Below are positions 39,615 to 49,490 of a stretch of DNA of 64,000 bases, piece by piece (positions within the stretch are counted from its first letter, which is position 1; every line of letters begins with the position of its first letter). Location: NCBI GenBank assembly GCA_016711295.1, contig JADJTE010000012.1, positions 1 to 64,000 on the forward strand. The letters are read 5' to 3'. This DNA is from Sphingobacteriales bacterium (lineage in GTDB: Bacteria > Bacteroidota > Bacteroidia > Chitinophagales > UBA2359). The notes under the pieces were generated by a model that had not been told where the DNA came from, made no database searches, and worked only from the letters and a program-made list of their open reading frames with translations. A program made the position numbers and the translations under genes.

Positions 39615-41628
39615 ATGACCCGACCACTTATTTGGGGCTGTTTGCTGTTGGCAATTATTGCTGTAGCACAATATAGCAATACGTTCAAGCACGGCTACGT
39701 ATTTGACGACAATGAGTTTATCACCTATAACCCGCACCTAAGCAAGGGTTTGGCAGCCATTCCCATTTTTTTCACGCAATCTTATACCACTGACGCTGCT
39801 CTTCAAGGCATATATCGCCCTGTATTGTTGTCGTCGTTTGCGATAGAGCAAGCTATTTTTGGCAATCAACCCTTAGTGCGGCATGTGTGCCAAGTTGTCT
39901 ATTTTGCTTTGGTATGTCTATTGCTCTACGCCCTGCTGTATCGGTTATTTGGCGCGTCTTATGGCAGCGCATTGCCTTTTCTAACCGTATTGTTATTTGC
40001 ATTACACCCAATACACGTCGAAGTAGTAGCCAACCTCAAAAGTCGAGACGAATTATTGATGCTTTTATTTGGACTACTCAGCCTGCATGCCTTTTTATCG
40101 TATTGGCGGGCTGCTGACGACACGACCGTGTGGTGGCGCGGCGGTGCATTGTTGGCGTGTTTATTCTGCCTTTTTTGTCTTATTTCTCCAAGCGCAATGC
40201 TTTCACTATCTTGGGTTTATATCCGCTATTAGCTTGGTATGCCTTCCCAATCAGGCTGCCACAGCGTCTAATTCGCTGCTGCGAGCCTTGCTTGTCAGCC
40301 GCAAGACGTGGTGGGCAGTAGGTACTTTTTTCGTGGGCATTGCTCTATTTATTGTATGGCTGAAATTATTCAAAACTAACCCAAATTCCGAAGTCGTAAA
40401 AATGTCGCGCGGTATATTGGGCAATCCGCTGTTTGCAGATGAAATCAGTTGGGCACAATATACTGCTACCATCGTATATATATGGGGCAGGAATTTATAT
40501 CTATTACTCGTGCCCTATCCCTTAGTTTATCATACAGGTTATAATTATATTCCGCTCATGACTTGGTTCAGTCCCCAAGTATGGTTGTCCTTGGTGGCTT
40601 GTGTGGGCATAGCTTTGTGGGCAGCCCGCGATTTGCCCCAGCGCGGCTTGGTAGGTTTCGGTTTGGCTTGGTATATGATAACGATATCTATATATGGGCA
40701 AGTTGTTAGGTTAGCTCCCGACCTCGCTGCCGACCGCTTTTTGTTTACACCTTCGGTAGGTAGTAGTTGGGTGCTTATAGCGGCATTAGCACAACTGACC
40801 CGCACGGATATGACTAAAAGTTGGCGGGCGATATGGGGCAATATGCCTTTTGCAGCCCTATTGTTTGCGCTGTTTGTAGCCTATTTTTTACGTACATACG
40901 TCCGCAATGAAGTATGGAAAGACAATTATACGTTGTTTAGCAGCGATATGCCGCTATTAGAACAAAGTGCACGCCCTCATGCTTATTTAGCCAACGAATT
41001 GGTGATGCGCCGCCAAAGGCTTGGCGAACAAAAAACCGAGCAACGCCGACAACTCCACGACCAAGCCGTAAGGCATTACGAACGTGCTATCATCATAGCT
41101 CCGTCTTCTGCTTAGTTGTCTTTGGCTTATACCCGAGCCTTACTCAAAATGGGCAAACGCGATACCGCTTTGCAAATAGCTCGCCGAATGACCAACCTCG
41201 ATTCCGATTCTTACTTGGCTTCCTTGACCATGGGCGATGTTTGCTTCGAGCGCGAAGAGTATGCCCAAGCCTTGCCCTACCTTCGCCGCGTGCTACACTA
41301 CAACCCTCAACGCACCAAAGGTTACGAATTGTTGGCATGGGCTTATTACAAAAACGAATCGCCCGATAGTGCCCATGTCGTTTTAGATACGGCATTGGTG
41401 CGTTTTCCGAAAAATGCCTTTTTCTGGCGCGAAAAAGGCAAAATGCTTTATCTAAAAGAGGACACGCTGCACGCCCTACCCTATTTGCTCAAAGCCGACT
41501 CGCTAAAAAACAGAGACCGCGAAACCCTACACATGTTGGCTACTTCCTATGCTACGTTAGGCGATACGGCTACTGCCAAACGCTATGCCAAACAATTCAA
41601 TCAAACTTTACCCCAAATTTATCAATAA
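39615..41628 (+). CDS. TMTC-like membrane glycosyltransferase (GT-C) with C-terminal TPRs (two frameshifts, one in-frame TAG)
   Basis: About 670 residues in total. The first helix is followed by NTFKHGYVFDDNEFITYNPH, whose DD is the GT-C acidic motif of TMTC-type O-mannosyltransferases. HPIHVEVVANLKSRDELLML and several further helices follow. Between about 40185 and 40260 the true frame passes through SKRNAFTILGLYPLLAWYAF, needing two frame changes. LAADRFLFTPSVG and TPR repeats follow (ERAIIIAPSSA; YALPYLRRVLHYNPQRTKGY-like units). A TAG at 41113-41115 interrupts the first TPR, and the frame continues unchanged to 41628. Role: probable lipid-linked sugar transfer to exported proteins. The SDR gene starts 5 bp later. 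Confidence 0.78.
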
Positions 41629-41633
41629 CACAA

Positions 41634-42497
41634 ATGTTCAACTCCAAAGTTGTACTTATCACCGGTGCCAATTCGGGCATTGGCTACGAAACTGCCCTCG
41701 GCATCGCCAAAACCAAAGCCACCTTAGTATTAGTAGGGCGCAATGCCGCTAAATGCGAAGAAGCCCGCCGTCAAATAGTCGAACAAAGCCACAACGACCA
41801 AGTAAAAGTCATTGTGGCTGATTTAGAATCGCAAGCAGCTATCAAACAATTCGCCGCCGAATTTAAGCGACACTATAACCGCCTCGATATACTGATTAAC
41901 AACGCAGGCGGCGTTTTTAAAGAACGCCAAACCACCGCTGATGGATTTGAACGCACCTTGGGGCTAAACCACTTCGGCTATTTTCTGACCACCCACTACT
42001 TGCACGACATACTGACCGCTACGCCCGAATCGCGCTTGGTCAATGTGGCATCGGCAGCGCATCGCTTTGTACGCAATATGAACTTTGATGACCTGATGCT
42101 CGAAAAAAAGTATGGCGAATGGGCTGCCTACGGGCAATCGAAATTAGCCAATATCTTGTTTACACGCCATTTGGCAGATTTATGGCAGAAAAATGGCATA
42201 AAAACTATCGCTAACTGCCTACATCCTGGCACAGTACGCACCAATTTTGGGACGCACGATTTTTGGATTATCCGCTTGGCGTTTCATCATTTACCCTTTT
42301 TCAAATCAGCCAAACAAGGCGCGGCAACCTCGCTACACTTGGCACTATCGCCCGACATAGAAAGAAAAACGGGTGGTTATTACGATAATTGTCGCCTAAG
42401 CAAAAGTAGCCGTGCTGCCTCCGATACCGCCGCTATGCAAAGCCTTTGGGAGCGCAGTTTATCGCTAACGGGCATCAGCGAGTTCGGGCGGGTTTAG
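41634..42497 (+). CDS. Short-chain dehydrogenase/reductase, retinol-dehydrogenase-like
   Basis: A 287-residue classical/extended SDR, intact. The cofactor site is VLITGANSGIGYETA (TGxxxGIG) with VGRN after beta-2, indicating NADP preference. NNAG is present. The catalytic Ser is in NVASAAHRF and the YxxxK motif is AAYGQSKLANILF. HPGTVRTNFG is typical of the retinol dehydrogenase/WW-oxidoreductase branch. The start lies 5 bp after the preceding stop, so it is probably cotranscribed. Substrate unknown. Confidence 0.9.
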   Translation: MFNSKVVLITGANSGIGYETALGIAKTKATLVLVGRNAAKCEEARRQIVEQSHNDQVKVIVADLESQAAIKQFAAEFKRHYNRLDILINNAGGVFKERQTTADGFERTLGLNHFGYFLTTHYLHDILTATPESRLVNVASAAHRFVRNMNFDDLMLEKKYGEWAAYGQSKLANILFTRHLADLWQKNGIKTIANCLHPGTVRTNFGTHDFWIIRLAFHHLPFFKSAKQGAATSLHLALSPDIERKTGGYYDNCRLSKSSRAASDTAAMQSLWERSLSLTGISEFGRV

Positions 42498-42550
42498 GGG
42501 CTATTGAACTTGTTTCTGAATATTTTGAACTTAGTGGTGGTCCGTGTTTT

Positions 42551-42650
42551 ATAGGCAAACAATTTAAAAAAAATAATATATATTAATTTGTTTATGCAAA
42601 TTTGTGTAATTCGTGGCATTTTTTTTACATTTTATTTTTAATAATCATTT
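42551..42650 (+). repeat. AT-rich interspersed repeat, copy B
   Basis: ATAGGCAAACAATTTAAA, then AATTTGTGTAATTCGTGGCA and TTTACATTTTATTTTTAATA. It corresponds to copy A at 12615-12712 in the same orientation. Confidence 0.65.
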
Positions 42651-42672
42651 TATTTATAACACATTCATTCGG

Positions 42673-43293
42673 TTATTCGTTTATTCCTTTACCTGCCAAA
42701 ATACCATGTTTGCATTTTTCTATCCTCGCCATACGGGTTTTGGCTTGCTTGGGAGCGGAAAAATAGAGCAAATAGCCCCTTTGCCGTCCGCGGGAGAGTG
42801 CCTCAAAAGCGACTTTGAGGGTGGGTTGTTCGGCTAATTTTTGCTTAAATTCTTCGGGTATCGTCCATTCTTCGGGCAATTGGGGCGCAACTTTCAGACC
42901 TGCCTTTTCTACTTCGATAGCCTCAAAAATATAGGTTTTCAATATCGGACGTAGCCGCGCTATCTCTTTGGCATCGGTAAAGCGTATCACTCGCTCGGCA
43001 TGTGTATTGTCGCCTGGCTTGCACAGTAGGTTCGCTTCGTCATATAGTAAAGCCCCCTTGAAGAAACTAAGCGTACAATTGTCGTTAAATGCAGCAATCA
43101 AAATAATATTTTTGTTTTGATAGGTGTAGCAAGGCACTCCCCATTTCGCCACTTCGGTCAGCCCGCAGTCTATCGCAATAGCGCGTAAAGCCCTCAATTC
43201 ATCGTGCCATCGATGAACTTTGCATTGAGGCGTATTGCCCAAAGGACAACGCCCACAACCCGTCAAGAAGTAAGCATCGGGATTGGTGTTCAT
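42673..43293 (-). CDS. YdeI/OmpD-associated-type protein with DUF1801-like N-terminus
   Basis: A 206-residue cytoplasmic protein. The N-terminal half (WHDELRALRAIAIDCGLTEV, KWGVPCYTYQNKNIILIAAF, NDNCTLSFFKGALL) matches the DUF1801 fold. The C-terminal half (PEEWTIPEEFKQKLAEQPTL, FEALSRGRQRGYLLYFSAPK) is the bacteriocin-protection YdeI/OmpD-associated motif. The CGRCPLGNTPQC start is Cys-rich. Function in cells is poorly defined; E. coli YdeI has been linked to stress or polymyxin tolerance. Confidence 0.85.
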   Translation of the reverse strand: MNTNPDAYFLTGCGRCPLGNTPQCKVHRWHDELRALRAIAIDCGLTEVAKWGVPCYTYQNKNIILIAAFNDNCTLSFFKGALLYDEANLLCKPGDNTHAERVIRFTDAKEIARLRPILKTYIFEAIEVEKAGLKVAPQLPEEWTIPEEFKQKLAEQPTLKVAFEALSRGRQRGYLLYFSAPKQAKTRMARIEKCKHGILAGKGINE

Positions 43294-43411
43294 GGTATTG
43301 AGGTTTTTTTATTGGGGTGTTTTTACAACATATTTTACAATCATACCGTATTTACCCAAGGACTTTGAAAGCTCAATAGACTCGCTCACGCAGTACATTG
43401 TTAAAACATTC

Positions 43412-43641
43412 GATTTCTGTAACTATTTAGGCTCCGCCCCTTGTTGTTTCGATTGCTGTTTGTAGGGCGCATTTATTCCCCACAGATCTAATGTTAGATG
43501 CCATACCTACGGCATTTTAAGAAACGATTAAGGTAATTTCTACATTTCCCAAATGTAAGGCTAAATTTTCGATTTTTTACTTTTGCAAGAAGTCTAATGA
43601 ATAAGCGAGCGATAAAACCGCCTAAATAGTTGCCGATTTCT
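43412..43641 (+). mobile_element. MITE module M2 (214 bp) with 8-bp target duplication
   Basis: The element is 43420-43633, with ends GTAACTATTTAGGC and CCTAAATAGTTGC. It is flanked by CGATTTCT at 43412-43419 and 43634-43641. The interior matches the outer parts of the 62528-63100 composite (CAGATCTAATGTTAGATGCC, TACGGCATTTTAAGAA) but lacks the M3 insert. It occupies most of the 43294-43649 gap; the rest shows no gene. Confidence 0.92.
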
Positions 43642-43649
43642 TCTTATTC

Positions 43650-44192
43650 CTATCGAATTTCGCGGAACGAGTGTACGATACTATCCAAATCAGCGGCAAA
43701 ATTTTTGCGGCGGCTGTCCCACGTCCAGGCTACAATTTGATAATAATGGCTGGGGCTTTCGACAAAGCTGAGACGGTAGTAAATACGTTCGCGTAGGTCT
43801 TTTAGCTGTCCCAAATCGCCTGCGATAGTCAGGTCTATGCTATTTAGCCCATTTATTTGTAGGGTTGCGCTATCTATCTGTTGTGGCTTGATAAGGGTTT
43901 TCGCCATTTCTTGCACGTGTCGGTCGGCGTATTGGCGCAGCGACGTGTCAGAGGGGTTGCTCCGCGCTTGGTCTAAGACCAAGGCATAAACATTGCGATA
44001 ATAATTGCAATATTGCAGTTTTGCCGTTGGGTTGAGCTTATTATCAGGGGCAGGCTGCATATAAGACGGTAGCAGCAAGGAAAATTGGCGCGTAGCATCG
44101 GCACTTGGAGCAGTGGCGGTTTGCCATTCCTTGTCATAGCTACAAGCAGCCAAGCAGCATAGCCATCCGCCGATTAGAAAATAAAGGCGCAT
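43650..44192 (-). CDS. Predicted lipoprotein (about 180 residues)
   Basis: The ATG at 44192 gives LYFLIGGWLCCLAACSYDKE with lipobox LAAC. The mature part has a beta/alpha pattern (RQFSLLLPSYM, QINGLNSIDLTIAGDLGQLK, YYRLSFVESPSHYYQIVAWT, ADLDSIVHSFREIR) resembling PsbP/DUF1795-type domains in which a protein measures fit or binds at the membrane. The M2 element lies just 3' of the stop (9 bp). Function unknown. Confidence 0.68.
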   Translation of the reverse strand: MRLYFLIGGWLCCLAACSYDKEWQTATAPSADATRQFSLLLPSYMQPAPDNKLNPTAKLQYCNYYRNVYALVLDQARSNPSDTSLRQYADRHVQEMAKTLIKPQQIDSATLQINGLNSIDLTIAGDLGQLKDLRERIYYRLSFVESPSHYYQIVAWTWDSRRKNFAADLDSIVHSFREIR

Positions 44193-44351
44193 ATAGGGTA
44201 AATAATTGTAGTGCGTTTGGTTAATCAAGTGTGATAGTGGGCAAAAGCGTTTGGGTGGCGCACAGAAAAAGCCGTACAGTTAAACATTTGGGCGTAAAAT
44301 TTTGTTTAGCTTAGAAATTTATTATTCACCATTATGTACACTTCTGTGATT

Positions 44352-44866
44352 ATGTTAAATACCGAATTACAACAGCGTTTGAATGCCCAAATCCAGCACG
44401 AAGCCTTTGCATCGCAATCTTATTTGCTCATGGCTTCGTGGTGCGAACAGCGCGACCTACCCGGCATCGCCGAATATTTCTATCGCAACGCGGAAGACGA
44501 GCGCAGCCACATGCTCCGAATTTTACCGCTATTTGAATGGGCAGGGGCTTTGCTCGCTTAGAAACGCTGCCCGCCTCGCGCGATACTTTTGATAATGTAT
44601 TGCAATTATTTGAACATACCTTGCAATTGGAAGTAGGGGTATCTCAATCTATCAACGAATTAGCGGGTTATTGCCAGAGTTCGCACCAATATGCCGCTTT
44701 CCAATTTCTACAGCCCTTTATCGCCGAGCAAGCCAACAGCGAAAAATCGGTATCCGAATTAATTGCGATGATTAAACGCGTAGGTTATGAAGAGCGCAAC
44801 CTATATTATTTAGATAAATCGTTCAAAAAGATGGCAACCGCTAATGATGCAAAAGCAGGAGCATAG
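44352..44866 (+). CDS. Ferritin, non-heme (one-base frameshift)
   Basis: About 170 residues once the frame is joined. MLNTELQQRLNAQIQHEAFA starts the protein (ATG 44352; an upstream in-frame ATG is at 44334). Ferroxidase ligands are present: Glu in QHEAF, Glu and His in NAEDERSHM, Glu in LQLEVGVSQSIN, and Gln/Glu in FIAEQANSE. The break is in GCAGGGGCTTT at 44541-44551: family sequence LFEWAGGFARLET needs five G where four are seen. It stores iron as ferric oxide in the cytoplasm. It reads toward the PBP1A gene with a shared terminator. Confidence 0.9.
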
Positions 44867-44898
44867 AAATAGCCCACGGCTCAGTCCGTGGGCTATTT
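44867..44898. terminator. Bidirectional terminator ferritin / PBP1A-2
   Basis: A perfect 13-bp stem, AAATAGCCCACGG (44867-44879) and CCGTGGGCTATTT (44886-44898), then TTTATTG on the plus strand. The PBP1A stop codon abuts its right edge. Confidence 0.88.
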
Positions 44899-47531
44899 TT
44901 ATTGTGGTTTTTTGAAAATATTGCGTATTTTATCCAAAATATTTTGGTTTTCTTTCACATCGTCGTTGTAGGTGGGGCTGTCGGGTTCTTGCTGTACTAC
45001 GTCGTCGTCGCGTTGGAGAGGGCGATTTTTGGGTTTTACGATAACGCGCTTGGGCGCGGGTTGTGCATTGCCGCTGGACGGTGTTACGCCGCCGCCGCGC
45101 GAGGGTCGTATTACGGGTGGTTGGTACATTGGTTCGGGTTGGTCATAGCTCGTATCGTTCCCTGACGTTGTTGGGTCGTTATCGGTAGGTAGTGCTTCGT
45201 CGGGTATGGTGGCATCGGCAGTAGTGCCGTTGTCATAAGGCATATATGGGTAAGGCGAATAATTGGGGCAGTCCATTCGCGCTTCATTTTCGGGCAAAGG
45301 CGGTACAAAACTTCGGTAAGTTTGGATTTTGAAAGCAGGGTCGGCATAACAGCGTTTCATAAAGCCGCCCCAAATAGGCAATGCAGTGGCAGCCCCTTGC
45401 CCCAAGGCTATGGAGCGGAAACGCACTCGCTTGTCGTAGCCGCCTACCCATACACCACAAACCAAGTCGGGTGTATAGCCAATAAACCAACCGTCGCTTT
45501 GCATTTGGGTAGTGCCCGTTTTTCCTGCAATATTATTGGTCAATTTATATTCAGTGCGCAAGCGTCTGCCCGTACCGCTATCGATAACGGCGGTCATGAT
45601 TTGGGTCATCATACGCGCGGTTTCTTCTTCCATCGCTTTACGGCGTTGCGAAACGGCTACGGGGCTAAAGCTAGCTAAGGTATTGCCTTGGCTGTCTTTG
45701 ATAGCTGTTAAGAAAAAAGCGGGTGTAGTTCGTCCGCCGTTGGCAAAGGCGCAATAGGCTTTTGTCATTTCGGCAAGGGAAATATCGGCAGCTCCCAGCG
45801 CAATGGCGGGTAAATTGGGAATATCGGCGGTAATTCCCATTTTTTGCGCTAAATAAACTGTATTTTCGATGCCGCCTTCGAACAATACTTGTACTGATAT
45901 GGTATTGAGCGATTTAGCCAATGCCCCTGCCAAGGAGTAATAGCCGCCATATTCGTCTACTTCGGCGTTGCGGGGTTGCCAATCTTGATAATTGCTATAA
46001 ATGCGCAGTTCGTTGGGAAAATATTGGCAAGGGCTGATACCGTTTTCTATGGCATTGGCATATACGATGGGCTTAAATGTAGAACCTACCTGTCGTTTTG
46101 CTTGTACGTGGTCATATTTAAACTTGCCAAAATCACCGCTACCGACATAGGCTTTTATTGCACCACTCTGCGGGTCCATGGCTACCAAGCCTGCATTCAA
46201 AAACATCAAATAGTAGGCAATAGAATCGTTGGGCGACATCGTTTTTTCTATCTCTCCTTTCCAGCTAAACAATTTCATGGGTATAGGCAAGCGAAATGCC
46301 GATTCTATTTCTAACTGCGATTTGCCTGCTGCTTTCATACTTTTGTATCGTTCTGATTGTAAACGGGCATTATTGATAATATCGGTAGCTTTGCCCCAAG
46401 GTCTTTCGTTTTTCCAATGTTCATCGAACAATTTCTGCAATTTGGTGAGGTGTTCGCGGGTAGCCTCCTCTGCATAACGCTGCATACGGCTGTCTATGGT
46501 CGTATATATTTTCAAGCCGTCGGTATGTATATTGTAAAAAGTACCATCGGGCTTAGGGTTATTCTTGCACCATTGTTTTAGCTCGGTGCGCAATTTTTCG
46601 CGAAAATGATTGGCTATCCCCTCCACTACGTCGCGGCTATATTTCAGCACGATGGGGTCTTTTTTCATTTTTTCGGCTTCGTCTGCGCCTAACCTGCCGT
46701 ATTTGACCATTTGCGCGAGTACTACGTCGCGGCGTTGTCGGGATTTATCGGGGCTTCGGCGCGGGTTATAGGTCGTAGTAGCTTTGAGCATACCCACCAA
46801 CACGGCTGATTCTTGGGGCAATAATTGGTCGGGTTGTTTGCTAAAAAAACCGCTGTGATTGCCGAGCCTATTCCAAACACGTCTTCGCCAAACGATACGG
46901 TATTGAGGTAAAGTGTAATAATATCTTCTTTGCTATATACTTGTTCGAGGCGATTAGCAATGATGGCTTCGCGCAATTTATTGACGGGCATAGTAAGCAG
47001 CCCGTGGTCTTCGCGCGGAAACAGATTTTTGATGAGTTGTTGGCTGATAGTGCTACCGCCGCCCGCGCTATCGTCGCCCAACAAAATGGTTTTGACCAAT
47101 ACGCGAAACAAACTGCGCGTATCGACTCCTTCGTGCTGAAAAAATCGGGCATCTTCGGTAGCTATCAAGGCATTGATAACGCTCGAATGGATTTTGTGAT
47201 AGGGTACGTTACTGCGGTTTTCAAAGTAATATTTGCCCAACAAACCACCGTCAGAGCCAAACACTTCGGTCGAGACGGGATTTTTGATGGCTCGCAAGCC
47301 TTCTTGGTTGGGCAAGGGTCCGAAAGCTCCGCCCAAAACGGCAAATATCAACAAAGCCATAGCCAACAAGCCTACTAAAGCCAAGCTCAGAACAATGAGC
47401 AATACTTTGCGCCAAGGGCTTTGCTTGGGCGCATTTGTGTTAGGTGTTTTTTTGCCTGCCAAACGGTTGATAGCCGCCTCTACTTCGCGGTCGCCAAATC
47501 GACGAGTTTGGTCATTGTTATAATTGCTCAT
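44899..47531 (-). CDS. Penicillin-binding protein 1A, second paralogue (frameshifted)
   Basis: About 875 residues. Membrane segment WRKVLLIVLSLALVGLLAMA. GT51 has ATEDARFFQHEGVD and GGSTISQQLIKNLFPREDHG. A one-base loss at about 46859 (AAA reduced to AA in the coding strand) breaks the frame after DVFGIGSA, and the correct frame resumes at GFFSKQPDQLLPQESAVLVG. The transpeptidase has QVGSTFKPIVY, KSLNTISVQ and AGKTGTTQ. The C-terminal ~130 residues are a low-complexity Pro/Asp/Thr tail ending KIRNIFKKPQ, absent from the other PBP1A. It makes and cross-links peptidoglycan. Confidence 0.92.
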
Positions 47532-47769
47532 GGTATATCATCAATTGGAACAAAAGAGTAGCCCCTAAGCGAATAGACAAATTAGTATTTATGCTGCGCT
47601 TAGTACAAGACATTAGCAATGGTCAGAAATGTCTCCTACCTACTTTTAACCGACAAAGGTAGTGTTTTTTCGGATTTAGCGCGTATGATAAAGCCCTACA
47701 TCGACAAAAATACCGTATTTTTGCTGCTCCAACCCCATATTCATCTAAGTCTATTTGATTGCCAAAAGT

Positions 47770-48227
47770 ATGATACCTCTATTATTTCGCCGCTATTTGT
47801 TGGGTTTAGTAGTACTTAGCCTCTGTTGGGCAAGTTGTGGCAAGCACCTCATCGTCATCGAAGAGGTGAGCGATATACCCATCAGCGACTGCGCCTTGTT
47901 TAGCCAAACCGAACATATTGTCAACGATTCGGTGGCTTATGCTGCCCTACTTTTGGAAATGTGGCAAACCCCGAATGTGAAAACATTAGCACCTTACCGC
48001 CTATCGATTTTGGTGAAAAAACGGTCTTAGGCAAGCTAACATCGGTACAAAATGCGTGTAGCGTCAGTTACCAACACGCCGTTTTTGCCGATAGCGACGC
48101 GAAGCAATATATTTATCGCATCACAGCCCTACCCGAAGGCGATTGCCCCAGCAACCACTCGTCGATGAATTGGATAAGCATACCCAAGTTGCCCGCCGAT
48201 TATAGCGTAGTATATGAAGTAGAATAG
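47770..48227 (+). CDS. Small lipoprotein (one-base frameshift)
   Basis: The ATG at 47770 gives FRRYLLGLVVLSLCWASCGK with lipobox ASC. After the break at about 47951-47954 (four T where five restore the frame) the protein reads FGNVANPECENISTLPPIDF, then GEKTVLGKLTSVQNACSVSY and ends near SVVYEVE. About 152 residues, with several Cys that could form disulfides. No family recognised. Confidence 0.6.
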
Positions 48228-48271
48228 GCATAATGCAAGTATCCAACCCGATAAGGCAATAAGTTTGGGGA

Positions 48272-49090
48272 CTAATATTGCTCTTTTTCGTTCGGGAAAT
48301 CATTGCTCTTTACATCTTCGATATAACGGCTAACAGCTCCCTTTATATCGTCGTATAGATTGAGATAGCGGCGCAAAAATCGCGGTTGAAATTCTTTGCT
48401 AATGCCCAGCAAATCGTGCGACACCAATACTTGCCCATCTACATATTTTCCTGCACCTATACCTATAATAGGAATATGTAGTGTTTCTGCTACGCGCTTG
48501 CCCAATTCGGCGGGAATTTTTTCGAGTACAATGGCAAAGCAACCCAAACTTTCTAACAATTGGGCATCGTTCACTAAGCGTTCTGCTTCTTCCTCTTCTT
48601 TGGCTCGCACCGTATAAGTGCCAAATTTATAGATAGATTGTGGAGTAAGCCCCAAATGCCCCATGACGGGTACGCCCGCGCTCAAAATGCGGCGGACAGA
48701 GCCTTGTATTTCCTTGCCACCTTCTAACTTAACGGCATGTGCGCCCGATTCTTTCATGATGCGAATCGTAGAGGCTAAGGCTTTCTTGGAATTACTTTGG
48801 TAAGCACCAAATGGCAAATCGACCACTACCAAAGAGCGATTGACGGCTCGCACCACCGACGAAGCATGATAAATCATTTGGTCTAAGGTGATGGGTAAGG
48901 TTGTTTCGTGCCCTGCCATGACGTTAGATGCAGAGTCGCCCACCAAAATGACATCTATACCAGCATCGTCAATAACGCTTGCCATAGAATAGTCGTAAGC
49001 GGTGAGCATCGAAATTTTTTCGCCACGTTCTTTCATGGCTTGCAATACGTGGGTCGTAACGCGTTTGGCAGTTGTTTTGTGTACTGACAT
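48272..49090 (-). CDS. panB: 3-methyl-2-oxobutanoate hydroxymethyltransferase
   Basis: A 272-residue enzyme, intact. First step of pantothenate synthesis: transfers a hydroxymethyl group from methylene-tetrahydrofolate to 2-oxoisovalerate. Signatures are MLTAYDYSMASVIDDAGIDV, ILVGDSASNVMAGHETTLPI, VKLEGG, VPVMGHLGLTPQS, catalytic-region VLEKIPAEL and IGIGAGKYVDGQVLVSHDLL. No other pan genes are adjacent. The 49091-49490 upstream stretch is AT-rich with no gene. Confidence 0.96.
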   Translation of the reverse strand: MSVHKTTAKRVTTHVLQAMKERGEKISMLTAYDYSMASVIDDAGIDVILVGDSASNVMAGHETTLPITLDQMIYHASSVVRAVNRSLVVVDLPFGAYQSNSKKALASTIRIMKESGAHAVKLEGGKEIQGSVRRILSAGVPVMGHLGLTPQSIYKFGTYTVRAKEEEEAERLVNDAQLLESLGCFAIVLEKIPAELGKRVAETLHIPIIGIGAGKYVDGQVLVSHDLLGISKEFQPRFLRRYLNLYDDIKGAVSRYIEDVKSNDFPNEKEQY

Positions 49091-49204
49091 AAAGAGAAAA
49101 AAAACCTACAAAAAAATTGAGTAAGGGAAAAAACAACAAATTATACACACAACATATTACTACATAAATACACATAGCAATATCAAGCCTTACTTTAGAG
49201 ACAA

Positions 49205-49260
49205 ATTGATTGTTAAAAATAAAAGGTAAAAAAAGTTGCCGCGAATTATACAAAATTACA
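49205..49260 (-). repeat. AT-rich interspersed repeat, copy C (short)
   Basis: Its reverse complement reads TAATTTTGTATAATTCGCGG, then CAACTTTTTTTACCTTTTAT, matching copies A and B over about 55 bp. It lies in the 400-bp non-coding stretch upstream of panB. Confidence 0.55.
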
Positions 49261-49490
49261 CAAATATTTCAATATATTTTATTTTTTAAATTCGTGACTT
49301 CGGTGCAAAAAGTCATTTTACCAAAGTGTTTAGTAATTTCAAAATGTGTAAATGGCTGTAAATAAATAATTTACAATTTGAAATTAAATTTAATTTGTGT
49401 CAATTTTGCCTTTTTTGCACTACAGTCATTCGTTTGCCTACAATATCATAAGACTCTATGCCAATAAGTTTCAATCAATATATCATGTTT

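Noticed and set aside
41113..41115. TAG read as a sense codon (recoding)
   Set aside because: TAG terminates several intact genes here (for example the 17497 copy-2 gene and the SDR gene at 42497), so stop-codon reassignment is not supported.
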